Program-made: the position numbers and the translations under genes
Notes under the pieces: generated by a model
Database searches by the model: none
What the model was told of the DNA's origin: nothing
What the model saw: the letters and a program-made list of their open reading frames with translations, nothing else
In this document: piece by piece, positions 9,106 through 20,290 of the stretch
Layout of the letters: every line of letters begins with the position of its first letter
Position numbering within the stretch: position 1 is the first letter of the stretch
Source: Boswellia sacra
Taxonomy: Eukaryota; Streptophyta; Magnoliopsida; Sapindales; Burseraceae
Direction of reading: 5' to 3'
DNA length: 64,000 bases
Assembly (NCBI GenBank): GCA_013180625.2
Contig: SNVD02014564.1
Coordinates: forward strand, 1 to 64,000

Positions 9106-10550
9106 TTCCTCAAAATATTAAAACATATCACCTTGCCATCAAACTCTATGGTCAAAGTGCCATAATGAACATCAATCTTGATTCTAGCAGTTTTCGAGAA
9201 TGGCCTCCCTAAAAGAATCGGTGTTGGATTAGGAGATGTCTCATCCTCTATTTTAAGGACATAGAAGTCTGCTGGAAAAACCAATTGATTCACCTGCACA
9301 AGCACATCTTCCACAACTCTTTTGCGATATGCATTAAAATGATCAGCAAACTGAATGGTAATACCAGTTTTCGCAAAAGGTCCAAGATTTAAAGAAGCAT
9401 AAATAGAATATGGCATGACATTAATAGATGCTCCTAAATCTAATATAGCTCTTTCAAACTTGGTATTACCAATGGTGCATGGAATGATGAATGTACCTGG
9501 ATCTTTGCATTTTGGAGGAATTTTTCTTTGCAATACAGCTGAAACATTTTCCCCCACACTTACTTTCTCATTTCCCTTCAACTTTCTCTTGTTGGTGCAT
9601 AACTCCTTGAGAAATTTTGTACAACGAGGTACTTGCTCAATAGCATCCAGAAGTGGTATATTTACCTCGATTTTGTGAGAAGTTTCCAGGATTTCTTGTT
9701 CTTGTTTCTCCTTCGATTGTGCAAATCTACTAGGAAAAAGTGGAGGAGAAACATATGAAGGAATGGGAGTTATAGGATTTACCTGAGAAGTCAGTGTTTT
9801 GTTCATGGTGGAAGTGGTGTCATCTCCTTCATCAGTTTGTGATTTCTTTGGCAGGACATCTAATTGCTCTTCATTTTGCAAAGTTATCGCACAAGAATTC
9901 TCTCTTGGATTGATCATCGTTTGACAAGATAATTCTTCTGAGCCTTGGCCCTCGAATTTGCTCATGCTAGTGGCCAATTGTCCCATTTGATTTGCCAGGT
10001 TTTGGATACTTGCTCCAGTTTCCTGCTGGAATTGCATTGTGTTAGTGGCAAGTGCATTAACAATATCCTGGAGAGACATACCTGAGTTTTGTGAAGCTGG
10101 TTGCGGTGCTGGATGTGGCATTGGTGGTGGTTGCATTTGAAATGGTTGCTGCACTCTAGGTTGATTGAAACTTTGTGGCCGATTTGGTATCACATTTGGA
10201 GTGATTGGTTGATGATTCCAGTAACTGAAATTATGTTGATCTTCCCATCCAGCATTGTAAGTGCTAGAGAAAGGATCATACCATTGCCTCGTTTGTCCTG
10301 GAAATCCACCCATGGCATTGGCTTGTTCCATATATTCTTCTTGTAAAGTTGGATACATGTCGATTGGATGCTCCATCGTAGAATATATCCCACATTCATA
10401 AGATTTTTGCATATCTCCTACAGCCATGTTTTCCACAAGAGAGGTTAGCTCAGAAAGTTGTTGTTCAATGTTCGGAGTGCTTACCTCATTTACTCTCCAT
10501 GGTACTTGTGGCTCAAATCCGCTACTGAATTGATAGAAGTTTACTGCCAT
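9102..10550 (-). CDS. Truncated gag plus aspartic protease, element B
   Basis: The first ATG is at 10550 (protein start MAVNFYQF); upstream codons in the frame use no ATG. The protein lacks the N-terminal capsid domain. It opens shortly before the gag zinc-finger region, where two cysteines appear replaced by tyrosine (CGIYSTMEHPIDMYPT). A Pro/Gln-rich linker follows with the block NAMGGFPGQ. The protease-like domain near residues 360-480 has ILDLGASINVMP in place of the usual LDTGAS-type active site, and ends ILLGRPF...CFNI as in Athila elements. The frame is open for 1449 bases despite these losses. Confidence 0.82.
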   Translation of the reverse strand: MAVNFYQFSSGFEPQVPWRVNEVSTPNIEQQLSELTSLVENMAVGDMQKSYECGIYSTMEHPIDMYPTLQEEYMEQANAMGGFPGQTRQWYDPFSSTYNAGWEDQHNFSYWNHQPITPNVIPNRPQSFNQPRVQQPFQMQPPPMPHPAPQPASQNSGMSLQDIVNALATNTMQFQQETGASIQNLANQMGQLATSMSKFEGQGSEELSCQTMINPRENSCAITLQNEEQLDVLPKKSQTDEGDDTTSTMNKTLTSQVNPITPIPSYVSPPLFPSRFAQSKEKQEQEILETSHKIEVNIPLLDAIEQVPRCTKFLKELCTNKRKLKGNEKVSVGENVSAVLQRKIPPKCKDPGTFIIPCTIGNTKFERAILDLGASINVMPYSIYASLNLGPFAKTGITIQFADHFNAYRKRVVEDVLVQVNQLVFPADFYVLKIEDETSPNPTPILLGRPFSKTARIKIDVHYGTLTIEFDGKVICFNILRK

Positions 10551-10639
10551 GTTGTCTAAACACAAACAATCAGAAAAGAAAAACAAAGAAAATATGAATC
10601 AACAATGAAAACAAAATAACAAATCGATTAGAAAATCAA

Positions 10640-10657
10640 TCCCCGGCAACGGCGCCA
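10640..10657 (-). other. Primer binding site of element B
   Basis: On the minus strand tggcgccgttgccgggga, six bases inside the 5' LTR. This is a primer sequence I know from Athila-type elements (tRNA other than initiator Met, reported as tRNA-Asp). It fixes both the strand of the element and which LTR is the 5' one. Confidence 0.85.
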
Positions 10658-10663
10658 AAAACT

Positions 10664-12073
10664 TGATGCGTTCGAAACTAGCAAGTATACTAGTCGCACA
10701 AGTAATAAAGTGATAAGTAAGATATCGTTCCCACGAGGATTGATTCTAATTGAATTTGTTATTTCCAGCAACAATAAACTAAACAGGGGGGATTTTTGTT
10801 GAATGCTTTACTAATGAAATAAGAATGCAAGTAAAGAATAACAAAACAGAAAGTAAATTTGAATGAAAAATCAATGGGAGAAAGCTGGTTAAGGGATCCT
10901 TCTCTACCACAAGATATGGATTTGCGAATTAATTGTAGAATTGTCATCTAATTACAGCATTGAAGTTATCAACCGTAGATAATAACAAGCTCTATTACCC
11001 CAATCTTTCCTTACTTTGTTGTTAAATAAAACAAGCTCTTTATTTAATCTCTATCCATTAAACAACCTAGAACAAGCTCTCTGAGTTTAATTCAATGGAT
11101 GCATTATGATAAGAAAGATAGGTTGATCTAAGCAATAAACACACAAGCTCGGATTATTTAACTTAGGTTATATTCTCCAATTGTAATCTCTGATCACAAT
11201 TTTGCTACTAATGATTAGAAATTCAAGACAATTACGGATCAAGATTTCTAGTATAGCAATAAATCACAACCAGATTATATTCAGTTGGCCACTCAAATAC
11301 AATCAGCAAGCAATCATAAGCATTAAATATGGGAGAATACAAGCAACTTCAATTAGAGAATTGGATAACAATTCCTTACACAATCAACTTACAAAAACCA
11401 TATCAGGGGCTTTGAAATCACCCTCAACCAATTCAGATTCAGTTACACATGTTTAAGAACGTGGTAAATACAATACAACATGGAGACATTCCAGAAAATG
11501 AAAGGGAAGGGAAAAACTTAGCAAATTTGATGTAATTCTCTTTGGATTGTAGTTCTTCCTCTTTCCAAGCTTCCTTTCTCCTTCAAGAACTCCAAGAGAT
11601 GAAAGAATTCCAGAGCTGAAGCCTCCACCACGTTCTCCCCTCTTCAAGTTATGAAAATAAAACCCTAAAATGTGTTTAAATACTCTGCTACAGTGACTTG
11701 CTACAGTGCCCCGTATTATACATGCTACAGTGACTTGTGGAATTATATTTCTATACATCTCACACTGTTTTGATTACAACTTTTGGTACACTGAATGGAT
11801 TTATAAACCGTAAATTTCTCCAGAAAATAGACTTCGAGAGCTTTCCAACGGTATATAACATGTCGTCGGGTTCATTGTATATCAATACAATTAAATCCGA
11901 GAAGATCACTGACTAGCAGAGGTGAAAATGAAGGGTTTTACTCCATTTTTGTGCAAGTTGCTCCAAAACTCCTACAAACATCAAAACACACAAAAACATA
12001 AAAATACCACGGAATATAGCAAAGAAACATGGACGAATTGATATAAAAGTAATACATAAATAGACACCTATCA
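10664..12073 (-). repeat. 5' LTR of element B (right copy)
   Basis: This 1410-bp direct repeat of 2876-4339 has the same TG...CA ends. On the minus strand it lies upstream of gag, so it should carry the element's promoter. It lacks the poly-C tract found in the left copy. Confidence 0.93.
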
Positions 12074-12078
12074 GCAAA
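12074..12078. other. Target-site duplication of element B, right copy
   Basis: gcaaa, identical to 2871-2875. Confidence 0.93.
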
Positions 12079-12799
12079 GTTGCTAGACGTTGCCCAATTC
12101 TCACATAATCTCCAAAGGTGTGAGGCAACGGGTAAGAGTCCATTTGAGATTGTGACCGGACAACAATCTATGACTCCACATGCCATAGCCTCAACCTATG
12201 GAGGAAAGAGTCTAGCGGCCTACAAGCTTGCCAAGGAATGGCATGAACAAGCCGATATTACAAAAGCATGCTTGGATAAGGCCGCCAAACGGATGAAGAA
12301 GTGGGCGGATACAAAGAGACGACACCTCGCCTTCCAAGAGGGGGACTTGGTACTTATCAAGCTCCTACCCCAACAATTCAAATCACTTCGCAAAGTGCAC
12401 AAGAGGTTGGTGCGAAAATATGAAGGGCCCTACCCAATTCTCAAGCGAGTGGGTGAAGTCTCCTACAAGGTTCGATTGCCACCTAACCTCAAAATCCATC
12501 CGGTCTTCCATGTGAGCTTCCTCAAGCCCTATCATGAGGACAAGGAAGATCCAAGTCGAAGCAAGTCCAAGAGAGCACCCATAGGCGTCATCACAGCATT
12601 TGAAAAGGATGTGGAATACATCCTTGTGGATCGAGTAATACGAAGGAGGGGAGTTCCACCATACACGGAATACTTGATAAGGTGGAAAAACCTTCCGGAT
12701 AGTGAGGCAAGTTGGGAACGCAAAGACACCTTATGGCAATTTAGCAAGCACATCCAACGCTGCAAGGATGAGAGCGCGCCAGGGACGTCTCAGAGTTAG
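12079..12799 (+). pseudogene. pol of element A, right part (integrase C-terminus and chromodomain)
   Basis: This is the continuation of the integrase cut at 2875. It holds the C-terminal DNA-binding part (GDLVLIKLLP, YEGPYPILKRVG, LKIHPVFHVSFLKPY) and a C-terminal chromodomain (VDRVIRRRG...YLIRWKNLPDSEASWE). Family knowledge: chromodomains of chromoviruses steer integration toward particular chromatin. The frame is open to the TAG at 12797-12799, but it has no start of its own because element B separates it from the rest of pol. Confidence 0.88.
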
Positions 12800-12810
12800 G
12801 TGGGGGAGGA
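12799..12810 (+). other. Polypurine tract of element A
   Basis: ggtgggggagga directly before the 3' LTR start (TGTTATGACC) and overlapping the pol stop codon by one base. Confidence 0.8.
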
Positions 12811-13328
12811 TGTTATGACCCGCTCAATTTACTTGCTAGAATGATCCATTTATGTGTAAGGCTTGGCCTGGCTTCTAGAAAGATTGCAAGCCCAAGCCCA
12901 TTTTCTAGAATACTCTAGCAGGATAGGATAAGATAGGAATATTCCCTTTGTACTTATCTATTTATGTAAATTCTAGTAGATCATTCTAGATAGTGAATTA
13001 GGACCCTTAGATGCATTAGATCTAGGCCATTCATTTGAGAGGTGGTTCACTATATAAACCCTTCCAAGCTCATTTGTAAATCATCCACAAAATTCACAAA
13101 TTCACAAAGCATCCAAGCATTGTAAAGCTTTCTAGTGTAATACAAAGCTCTTTTGCTTAGCAATACTTGTCTCCATCTCTTCTCTTCTTTGCTTATAGGC
13201 TCTTCGGCTCAATGATCCTCTCTTCTTCTTGAGTGAGAAGACTAGCATCAGGGCTTACTTAGCAACTTTTGAGTCAAGTTTCCTACGTGCCGCATGAGCG
13301 TGCTACGCAAACCTCTAAGCTTGTGACA
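12811..13328 (+). repeat. 3' LTR of element A
   Basis: 518 bp, TGTTATGACC...CTTGTGACA. The last ~73 bases match window positions 1-72. It includes a TATATAA-type promoter motif at about 13051-13057 (cactatataaaccc). Confidence 0.92.
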
Positions 13329-13926
13329 CTATACACCCTTTTTTCTTCTTCTCTTTTTCTTCCTTCTCTCTTTTTCTTTAGCCCGTAGCACCCTCCTCTT
13401 CTATTACAAAAATGAAAGAAAAATACCTCTTTTGAAACCCTAATGTCTCTTATATATACAAGGCCTTAACCCATGGGTCTAAGTCCACTTACTTCAAATC
13501 CAAGCCCATTTCATCCTTACCAATTCTAACACAAGTCCACAACTATAATCCAACCCAATCCTCATTTATTAAACATGGTTTTATAACTATTTCATGACCT
13601 AAAGCCCATCAAATTCAAATAAAATTACTCAAATACCCTTAGGCATAGTTTCTAAAATTTGTAATATATATATGAGTAATGCTACTGTTAAAAACTACTT
13701 ATACAAATTCATCCTTACAAACTGATGTGGCATAATGTGATTTGATAAATAAATATAATGATTTGATAAATATATATTAATAATAAATAACATTAATTAA
13801 CATGGGTGATGTGACTATCATATAGGGATGCCACATCAGTTTGTATGTGTGAGTTTGTATAAATAGTTTATATGAGTAGCATTACTCTATACACACACAT
13901 ATTGATACATATTTTGGAATTCTACA
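13329..13926 (-). repeat. 3' LTR of element C, truncated by element A and carrying a MITE
   Basis: Aligns with 20549-20960 with few differences apart from a 214-bp insertion (13674-13887). Its minus-strand start is TGTAGAATTCC. The missing portion lies left of element A, outside the window. Confidence 0.9.
13674..13887. mobile_element. MITE inside the LTR of element C
   Basis: The termini GAGTAATGCTAC and GTAGCATTACTC are perfect 12-bp inverted repeats. Imperfect pairing continues inward for about 60 bases (both arms contain acaaactgatgtggcat on their own strand). The flanking triplet TAT is present on both sides. The insertion is absent from the other LTR (near 20905), so it arrived after element C. 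Family uncertain; a 3-bp duplication would suit PIF/Harbinger. Confidence 0.85.
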
Positions 13927-13981
13927 ACTTACCCTTCTAAAAAAAATTTTGTCCTCGAAATTTGAAAATATGAGTAAGAAA

Positions 13982-16900
13982 TTACCTCTTGGATTCAAAA
14001 GGATACTTTCTTTGTATCTCTGACTCCAACTCCCATATGGCCTCTTCAGCGCCATGATGCTTCTACAAGACCATGACTAACGGAATGGTCTTGCCACGTA
14101 GGACTTGCATTCTTGTGTCCAAGATTTGAATAGGAACCTCTTCATATGAAACATCTTGTTGAATATTCAACTCACTCCAATCCAGTACATGAGTTGGGTG
14201 AGGTTCATACTTCCTTAGCATTGATACATGAAATGTGTTATGAATTCCTGATAATCGTGGTGGCAGTGCTAGCTCATAAGCTACTTTACCAACCCGTCTT
14301 AGAATTTCAAATGGGCCAATGTAGCGTGGAGCTAGTTTACATTTTTGTCCAAAACGCATCAAGCCTTTAAGCGGAGATACTTTTAAAAACACGTGGTCAC
14401 CCACTTTGAATTCTAATGGTCATCTCCTTTTGTCTGCATAGCTTTTTTGTTGACTATGAGCTGTAAGTAAACATTGGCGTATCAACTTCACCTTTTCTGT
14501 TGTCTCTCGTACAAGCTCAGGTCCTAATAAGGTAGCTTCTCCCACTTCTACCCAACATAAAGAGGACCTACACGGCCTACCATAGAGTGCCTCAAAAGGT
14601 GCCATTCTAATGCTTGACTGGTAGCTATTGTTGTATGCAAATTCTACAAGTGGTAGATGATCCTCCCAATTACCTTGAAAATCCATCACACAAGCCCTCA
14701 ACATATCTTCCAAAATTTGAATAGTGCGCTCTGATTGACCATTAGTTTGAGGATGGAAAGCAGTACTAAATAACAATTGCGTACCCATAGCTCTTTAAAG
14801 GCTTTGCCAAAATTGAGCTGTAAATTTAGGATCTCTATCTGACACCACTAAAACTGGAAACTCCATGCAATCTCACAATTTCTTTAATGTACAGCTGACT
14901 CAAAACATCCATTGAATCGGTTGTACGGATAGGAAGAAAATGTGATGCTTTTGTTAACCTATCTACAATCACCTATATTGCATCCTTTCCTCTCAAAGAA
15001 TGTGGCAATCCAGTAACAAAATCCATGGTGATGTAGTCCCATTTCCATTCTGCTACAGGAAGTGGTTGGAGTAATCCTGCAGGCCTTTGATGCTCAGCCT
15101 TCACTTGTTGACAAGTAAGGCATCTGGACACATATTCAACAACATCTCTTTTCATTCCTTTCCACCAAAACTGCCGATGTAAGTCATGATACATCTTGGT
15201 ACCACCAGGATGAACAACAAATTTAGAGTGATGAAATTCCTTAAGGATGTCATCTTTACACTCTTTACTTGATGCAACAATGATCCTGCCCTTGAATCGT
15301 AAACTCCCATCTGAACCAATTGTCCAATCAACACTTCCATCACCGTGTAACACTTGCTCATACAAGACTTTAGTCTCTAAATCTTGATGTTGCAACTCAA
15401 TCACCTTATACACAAGAGACGGTTGAGCAACAAGTGTAAAAAGGCAAATTTGATCTGTGCGATCCTCAACCAAGATATCATAATCATGAATAGACTGCAA
15501 CATGCTCCACTCTCCTATCATTGCACTAACCATAGCCCTCGACTTTCTACTTAATGCATCAACCACCACATTTGCTTTGCCTGGGTGATATTGGATAGAG
15601 AAGTCATAGTCTTCCCAATACTTCATTCATCTTCGTTGTCTCAAGTTCAAGTCTTTTTGGGTAAAAATGTATTTCAAACTTTTATGATCACAAAAGACTT
15701 CAAACCTTTCGTCATACAAATAATGTTGCCAAATTTTCAAAGCATACACTATGGCAACAAGTTCTAAATCATGGGTGCGATAATTCTGCTCGCAAGGTTT
15801 CAACTGGCGAGAAGCATAAGCTACAACCTGACCTTGTTGCATTAACACACACCCTAATCCATTCAAGGAGGCATTAGTGAATACTACATAATCAACTCCA
15901 CGTTGTGGTATCATAAGGATAGGTGTTGAAGTTAATCTTTTCTTCAATTCTTGGAATGCTTGTTCACATGAATCATTCCATTCGAATTTGACTCCTTTCC
16001 TTGTTAGCCTAGTCATTGGTGCAGCCAATCGAGAAAAATTCTCAACAAAACATCGATAGTAACCTACCAGACCCAAGAAACGACGTACTTCAAACACATT
16101 CTTTGGTCATTCCCAATTCATAATTGCTTCCACTTTCGATAGATCCACTGAGATTCCTTGTCTTGACACCACATGGCCTAAAAATTTTACTTCTGATAGC
16201 CAAAATTCACATTTATTTAGCTTTGCATAAAGACGATGTTCTCTTAGTGTTTGAAGTGCTATACGTAGATATTGCTCATGTTCAACTTTAGATGAAGAAT
16301 AAATGAGGATATCATCCACAAACACAATTACAAATTGGTCCAAGTGAGGTCTGAAAATACAATTCAGCAAATCCATAAAGGTAGCAGGAGCATTAGTTAG
16401 TCCAAATGGCATGACCAAAAACTCATAATGCCCATAACGGGTATGAAAAGCAGTCTTTGGTATGTCTCCTTCTTTTATTCTCAACTGATGATAGCCTGAA
16501 CGAAGATCTATCTTGGAAAAACAACAAGATCCTCTTAACTGATCGAACAAATCATCAATCCTAGGTAAAGGATATTTGTTTTTCACTGTAACCCGATTTA
16601 ACTACCTGTAATCTATACATAAACGTAATGAACCATCTTTCTTCTTCACAAACAATGTTGGTGCACCCCAAGGAGATGTACTTGGTCGGATGAATCCTTT
16701 TTCTAACAATTCTTCGATTTGTAACTTTAACTCCCTTAACTCTGTTGGAGCCATTCGGTAAGGACCAACTAATATAGGTGCCACACCTGGATACACCTCG
16801 ATAGCAAACTCCACTTCTCTAGTTGGAGATAACCCAGGCAACTCTTCAAAAAAACATCAGGGAAAGCACTTACTACATGAGGAAGTTCAGAAACCCCTTT

Positions 16901-17335
16901 ATTAGTCTCTTCTACCAATATACTTGCTATCATGCTCTTGACCCCTTTTTGGTTTTGTAACCCAAGTAGAGGGTAATGCAAGGATGCATATTTGTCCCCA
17001 TAGAAACTAAAAACGATTCCCTCAGGCGTGTGAATTATCACTTTCTTCTTGTAACAGTCTAATATAACTCGATAAGTTGACAACCAATCCATTCCTAATA
17101 TCACATCATACTCAGTGAAATCCATAAGTATCAAATCAAATGACTACCTGTGCCCATTGATCTCTAGCACACAAGAATCACATATCCTCCCAACTTCTAA
17201 GGTAATACCCATGGGTGACTCTGCATGTAATACAGAATCCAACAAATCAGACTCTAATGCTAGTGCAGATGCAAATTGAGTAGATATAAAGGAATGAGTG
17301 GCACCAGAATCAAATAAAACACAGGCCATGAGTTA
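13982..17335 (-). pseudogene. pol of element C
   Basis: Several frames together cover the whole of pol: protease (DSGATHSFIS, about 17300), reverse transcriptase with the FVDD catalytic box ([10 protein letters not shown], about 16290), RNase H, integrase zinc region (HHSKF..HPGG...CLTCQQVKAEHQ, about 15100-15240), the integrase core end (FHPQTNGQSERT, about 14760) and a chromodomain-like end (LRGKTIPLV, then HHGAEEAIWELE). In-frame stops or shifts occur at least near 17140, 16850, 16600, 16100, 15626, 14960-14790, 14410 and 14060. At the last, a TAG replaces a codon within the chromodomain. Confidence 0.9.
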
Positions 17336-17644
17336 AAAATCAATAATGTACCTCCAACAACCACGTTATCTATAGGCTCTGTCGGCTGAGTCAAAGCAAA
17401 AACTCGTCCCTGAGTCATTTGTCCCTGATGTCTACTACTCTGTGATTGCCTTTGAGGCCTAACGGATTGAGAAGAAGCTGCTTGAGACCTCTGAGATGCC
17501 TGATATGACTGAGTATGACGTCCTTAAGATGGTGGTCTAGACTGTGGCTTTGACCCTTGTTGAAGAGTCAATTGGGTCTAACTAGTGATGAGGACCTGTC
17601 ATCCCTGCTGGACAATCCCGCTGAATGTGACTGTACTGTCGCAT

Positions 17645-18596
17645 CTATAGCATTTTGGGACACTGACGTCTCAAATGACCTGGTTTTCCACACTCATAAC
17701 AAACTTTCTGACTTTGTGCAGACCTACTTGATATAGAGCTTTGAGATTGTAGTTGCTGAGAATGGGAATTAAAGGAAGTTTTACTGGAATGAGTTCTCTG
17801 TCTCTTAGCTGAACGATCATGCTGTCTCATTCCTCTAGAAGGTATGCCAATACCCCCTACTCTGTGACTCTGAGAGATCTCCTGCTCTACATCTAAGGTA
17901 GTCTCTACTACATTAGCATATGTGGTCAATCTACATACTGCAACTGAGGGTCTAATGTCATCTCTCAATCCCCTTTGAAATCTCTGAGCCTTGTTAGCCT
18001 CATCTGTTAGCATACCAGGTGCAAAATGGGATAAAGCAGTAAATCGTGCCTCATATTGTTGAACTGTCATATTCCCCTGTGTCAAGTATATGAACTCATA
18101 TTCCTTCTTATCACGAAAAATTGAAGGAAAATATTTGTCTAAAAAAGCAGTAGAGAAATCTCCCCAAGTGAGGATATTTCCTTCTCTAATACACTCAACA
18201 GATGTCCACCACTGCAATGCATCTCCTGTCAATAGGTGAGTTGCCACCCTAACCTATAAATCTTTCTCAACTTGCAAAAGGTTAAAAAGGCACTCAACTC
18301 GTATAAACCAGTCCTCTGCAACATTCGGATCGGGCTCCCCATGAAAAATAGGAGGATTGTGACATTGGACCTCTCTAAGTGCATTCTTTATTTGATTGTC
18401 AACACCTGTCACTAATACCGATTGAGGTGGTGGTGGTGGGTTAGCACGAAGAGTATCTCTAACTGTGTTCGCAACTGTCTCTACCAATGTATTGGCAGTA
18501 TGTAGATTGAACTTAGTACATAACCCTATAAAACTCCAACCTCTCACCACCCTCAGGCGGATTGGAACTTGAAGCACCTCGCGTACGAGAACTCAT
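17645..18596 (-). pseudogene. gag of element C
   Basis: The ATG is at 18596 (MSSRTR). A frameshift follows within the first ~20 codons, because the downstream capsid frame is a different one. The retrotrans-gag region (WWTSVE...FLDKYFP, MTVQQYEARFTALS) is interrupted by a stop near 18252. The CCHC zinc knuckle CYECGKPGHLRRQC lies near 17650-17700. Confidence 0.88.
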
Positions 18597-18760
18597 TATC
18601 TAATTTCATCAATGGCAAAAACATAAGTCACAGAATTCTATAACATATAGAACATAAGTATAGTAAACAATTATTCAAGGCACATGCAAGCACACAAGAC
18701 ATAATTCTACCCCTCCCAAACCATCTAAATGCTTTTCCTAGGTCTATAGTAAAAGCTTAA

Positions 18761-18772
18761 GCTCTGATACCA
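18761..18772 (-). other. Primer binding site of element C
   Basis: On the minus strand tggtatcagagc, the canonical initiator-tRNA-Met primer site, three bases from the LTR end. Confidence 0.88.
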
Positions 18773-19310
18773 CTCTGTCACACCCTTTAAGGGTGATTAA
18801 TTAAGAAAATAATAAAAAGACATCATTAATATCTACTCTTTTTTTTTCATCTAAGATCATTTTCTAATTTACACATATATTTATACATATCATATAAATC
18901 CATTACAACATCTAGCTATTTGTTCAAGATAAACTTTTACATACACTGATGACTAAAACTTAGTACATAGGTTGCTAATTACATTACAAAATTTCCTATC
19001 ACGATCTAGGCTAAGTCAAAACATTCCCCAAAACTATCGCATGCATGTAGACGTCCAGACTCCCTAGGAAAACTCTAGAACACCACTAGTACGAATATCT
19101 TCTTGTATACCTGTGGAGGGAGGGGGTGAGTATATAGCCCAATAGGAAAAATTATACTAAATCACAAGCATTCAAATAGTTACTTAATTACACAGTTACA
19201 AAGCTTATTACAATAAGTCATACAATCATTCTCATTCATACATCAAGGTATCACTTATTCACTTAATAATTAAAATTTTTCATCTAATGTTTCCCTTATA
19301 CTTGTATCTA

Positions 19311-19495
19311 AACGGCCCGTCCAAGGTCTAACATCTTAAGTTTATATTCGTGTTCCCTTAGATCCATATCCCAAAATGGCCCATCCAAGGTCCAACACTA
19401 AGAATTTCATATCCGCATTCCCTTCGGACTAAGAATTTCATATCCACATTCTCCTTGGATCCGTATTCAAAACGGCCCATCCAAGGTCCAACACA
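19311..19495. repeat. Tandem repeat in LTR of element C, short period
   Basis: The unit containing aacggcccatccaaggtcc followed by aacac and 'atatccgcattcc' recurs three times near 19311, 19373 and 19472, with a partial unit between. Confidence 0.65.
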
Positions 19496-19804
19496 TACAC
19501 TTATAAACCTTTCAATACAATTTCTAATTGCATATTTTAAAAAGCTATTGATACCAAATTCCACAACCTAAGAAATTAATTCCAAGCTTCAACCATATTA
19601 TTCATTTCATATCACTACACAATTCATCTGCTAGTTGAAAATTTACTATAATTTATACACTCAGCCAATTTAAGTGAGACTAGTTGGAAATGAAAGATTC
19701 AAGTGTCTAGATTCAAAATAAAATGTAATCTTTCTAAAATAAGTCCCAGGGCAATACAATTTTTATCAAAAATCCAAACCTGTCACTAAACCAATGAAAT
19801 TTCC

Positions 19805-20290
19805 AGGATTTCAAGCTCAAATTAGAAAAATCACTAAAAAATGTAGAAAAATCATTTTCAGGTGATTCAACTTGGAAATGATAGATTATGAAGTCTATTA
19901 TAAGGTAAAAATACTAATTTTACAGAATTAATGAATACAGTTTTGCGAAAATGTCTATGCCCCTCGGATGAAAAATGTAATTTCCAGATTTCAACTTTCA
20001 TTTTAAAAAATTCACCAAAATTTCATTTCAAATCCAAATTTAGTGAAACCATTGCTGAATTAAAGCTTCATATGTCTACTTTTCAAAAAAAAAAAAGATT
20101 TCCCAAAACTAGTCTCAATAGATACAGATTTGTGAACATGTTCAGGTCTGTCGGATGAACAGTATCATTTCTAGATTTCAACCTCCAATTTCAAAAATTC
20201 ACCAAAATTTTATTTTAAATCCAAATTCAATGAAATTAATGGCAATTTAAAGTTTCATATGTCTATTTTCCTAAACAAAAGAAAAATTAT
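19805..20290. repeat. Tandem repeat in LTR of element C, ~185 bp period
   Basis: Diverged units share 'agatttcaa', 'aaattcaccaaaat' and 'catatgtctact'. Starts lie near 19805, 19987 and 20172. Confidence 0.55.

Larger units (their letters stand above)
2876..12073 (-). mobile_element. LTR retrotransposon B (Athila-like, non-autonomous) carrying a LOG gene
   Basis: Read on the minus strand, the order is: 5' LTR (12073-10664), a primer binding site complementary to a non-Met tRNA (10657-10640), gag-protease (10550-9102), the linker before reverse transcriptase (9105-8533), an unidentified ORF (8125-7571), a tandem repeat array (7355-7103), a cytokinin LOG gene (6951-6301), about 2 kb of non-coding sequence, a polypurine tract (4355-4340) and the 3' LTR (4339-2876). 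Both LTRs are bounded by TGATGCGTTCG and CACCTATCA. Exact gcaaa duplications flank the element. Reverse transcriptase, RNase H and integrase are absent, so movement would need helper proteins. The LTR copies differ by scattered substitutions and a poly-C insertion, which suggests a fairly recent insertion. Confidence 0.93.
1..13328 (+). mobile_element. LTR retrotransposon A (Ty3/gypsy chromovirus), split by element B
   Basis: The order is: end of the 5' LTR (1-72), primer binding site, gag, protease, an integrase core interrupted at 2875, integrase C-terminus plus chromodomain (12079-12799), purine tract and complete 3' LTR (12811-13328). The 5' LTR end and the 3' LTR end are near-identical (both finish in a 'ctcgtgaca'/'cttgtgaca' type end). 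Most of the 5' LTR lies outside the window. Stops, a frameshift and loss of the reverse transcriptase make it non-autonomous. The terminal chromodomain marks it as a chromovirus; a Galadriel-like clade is my tentative guess from the style of that domain. Confidence 0.92.
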
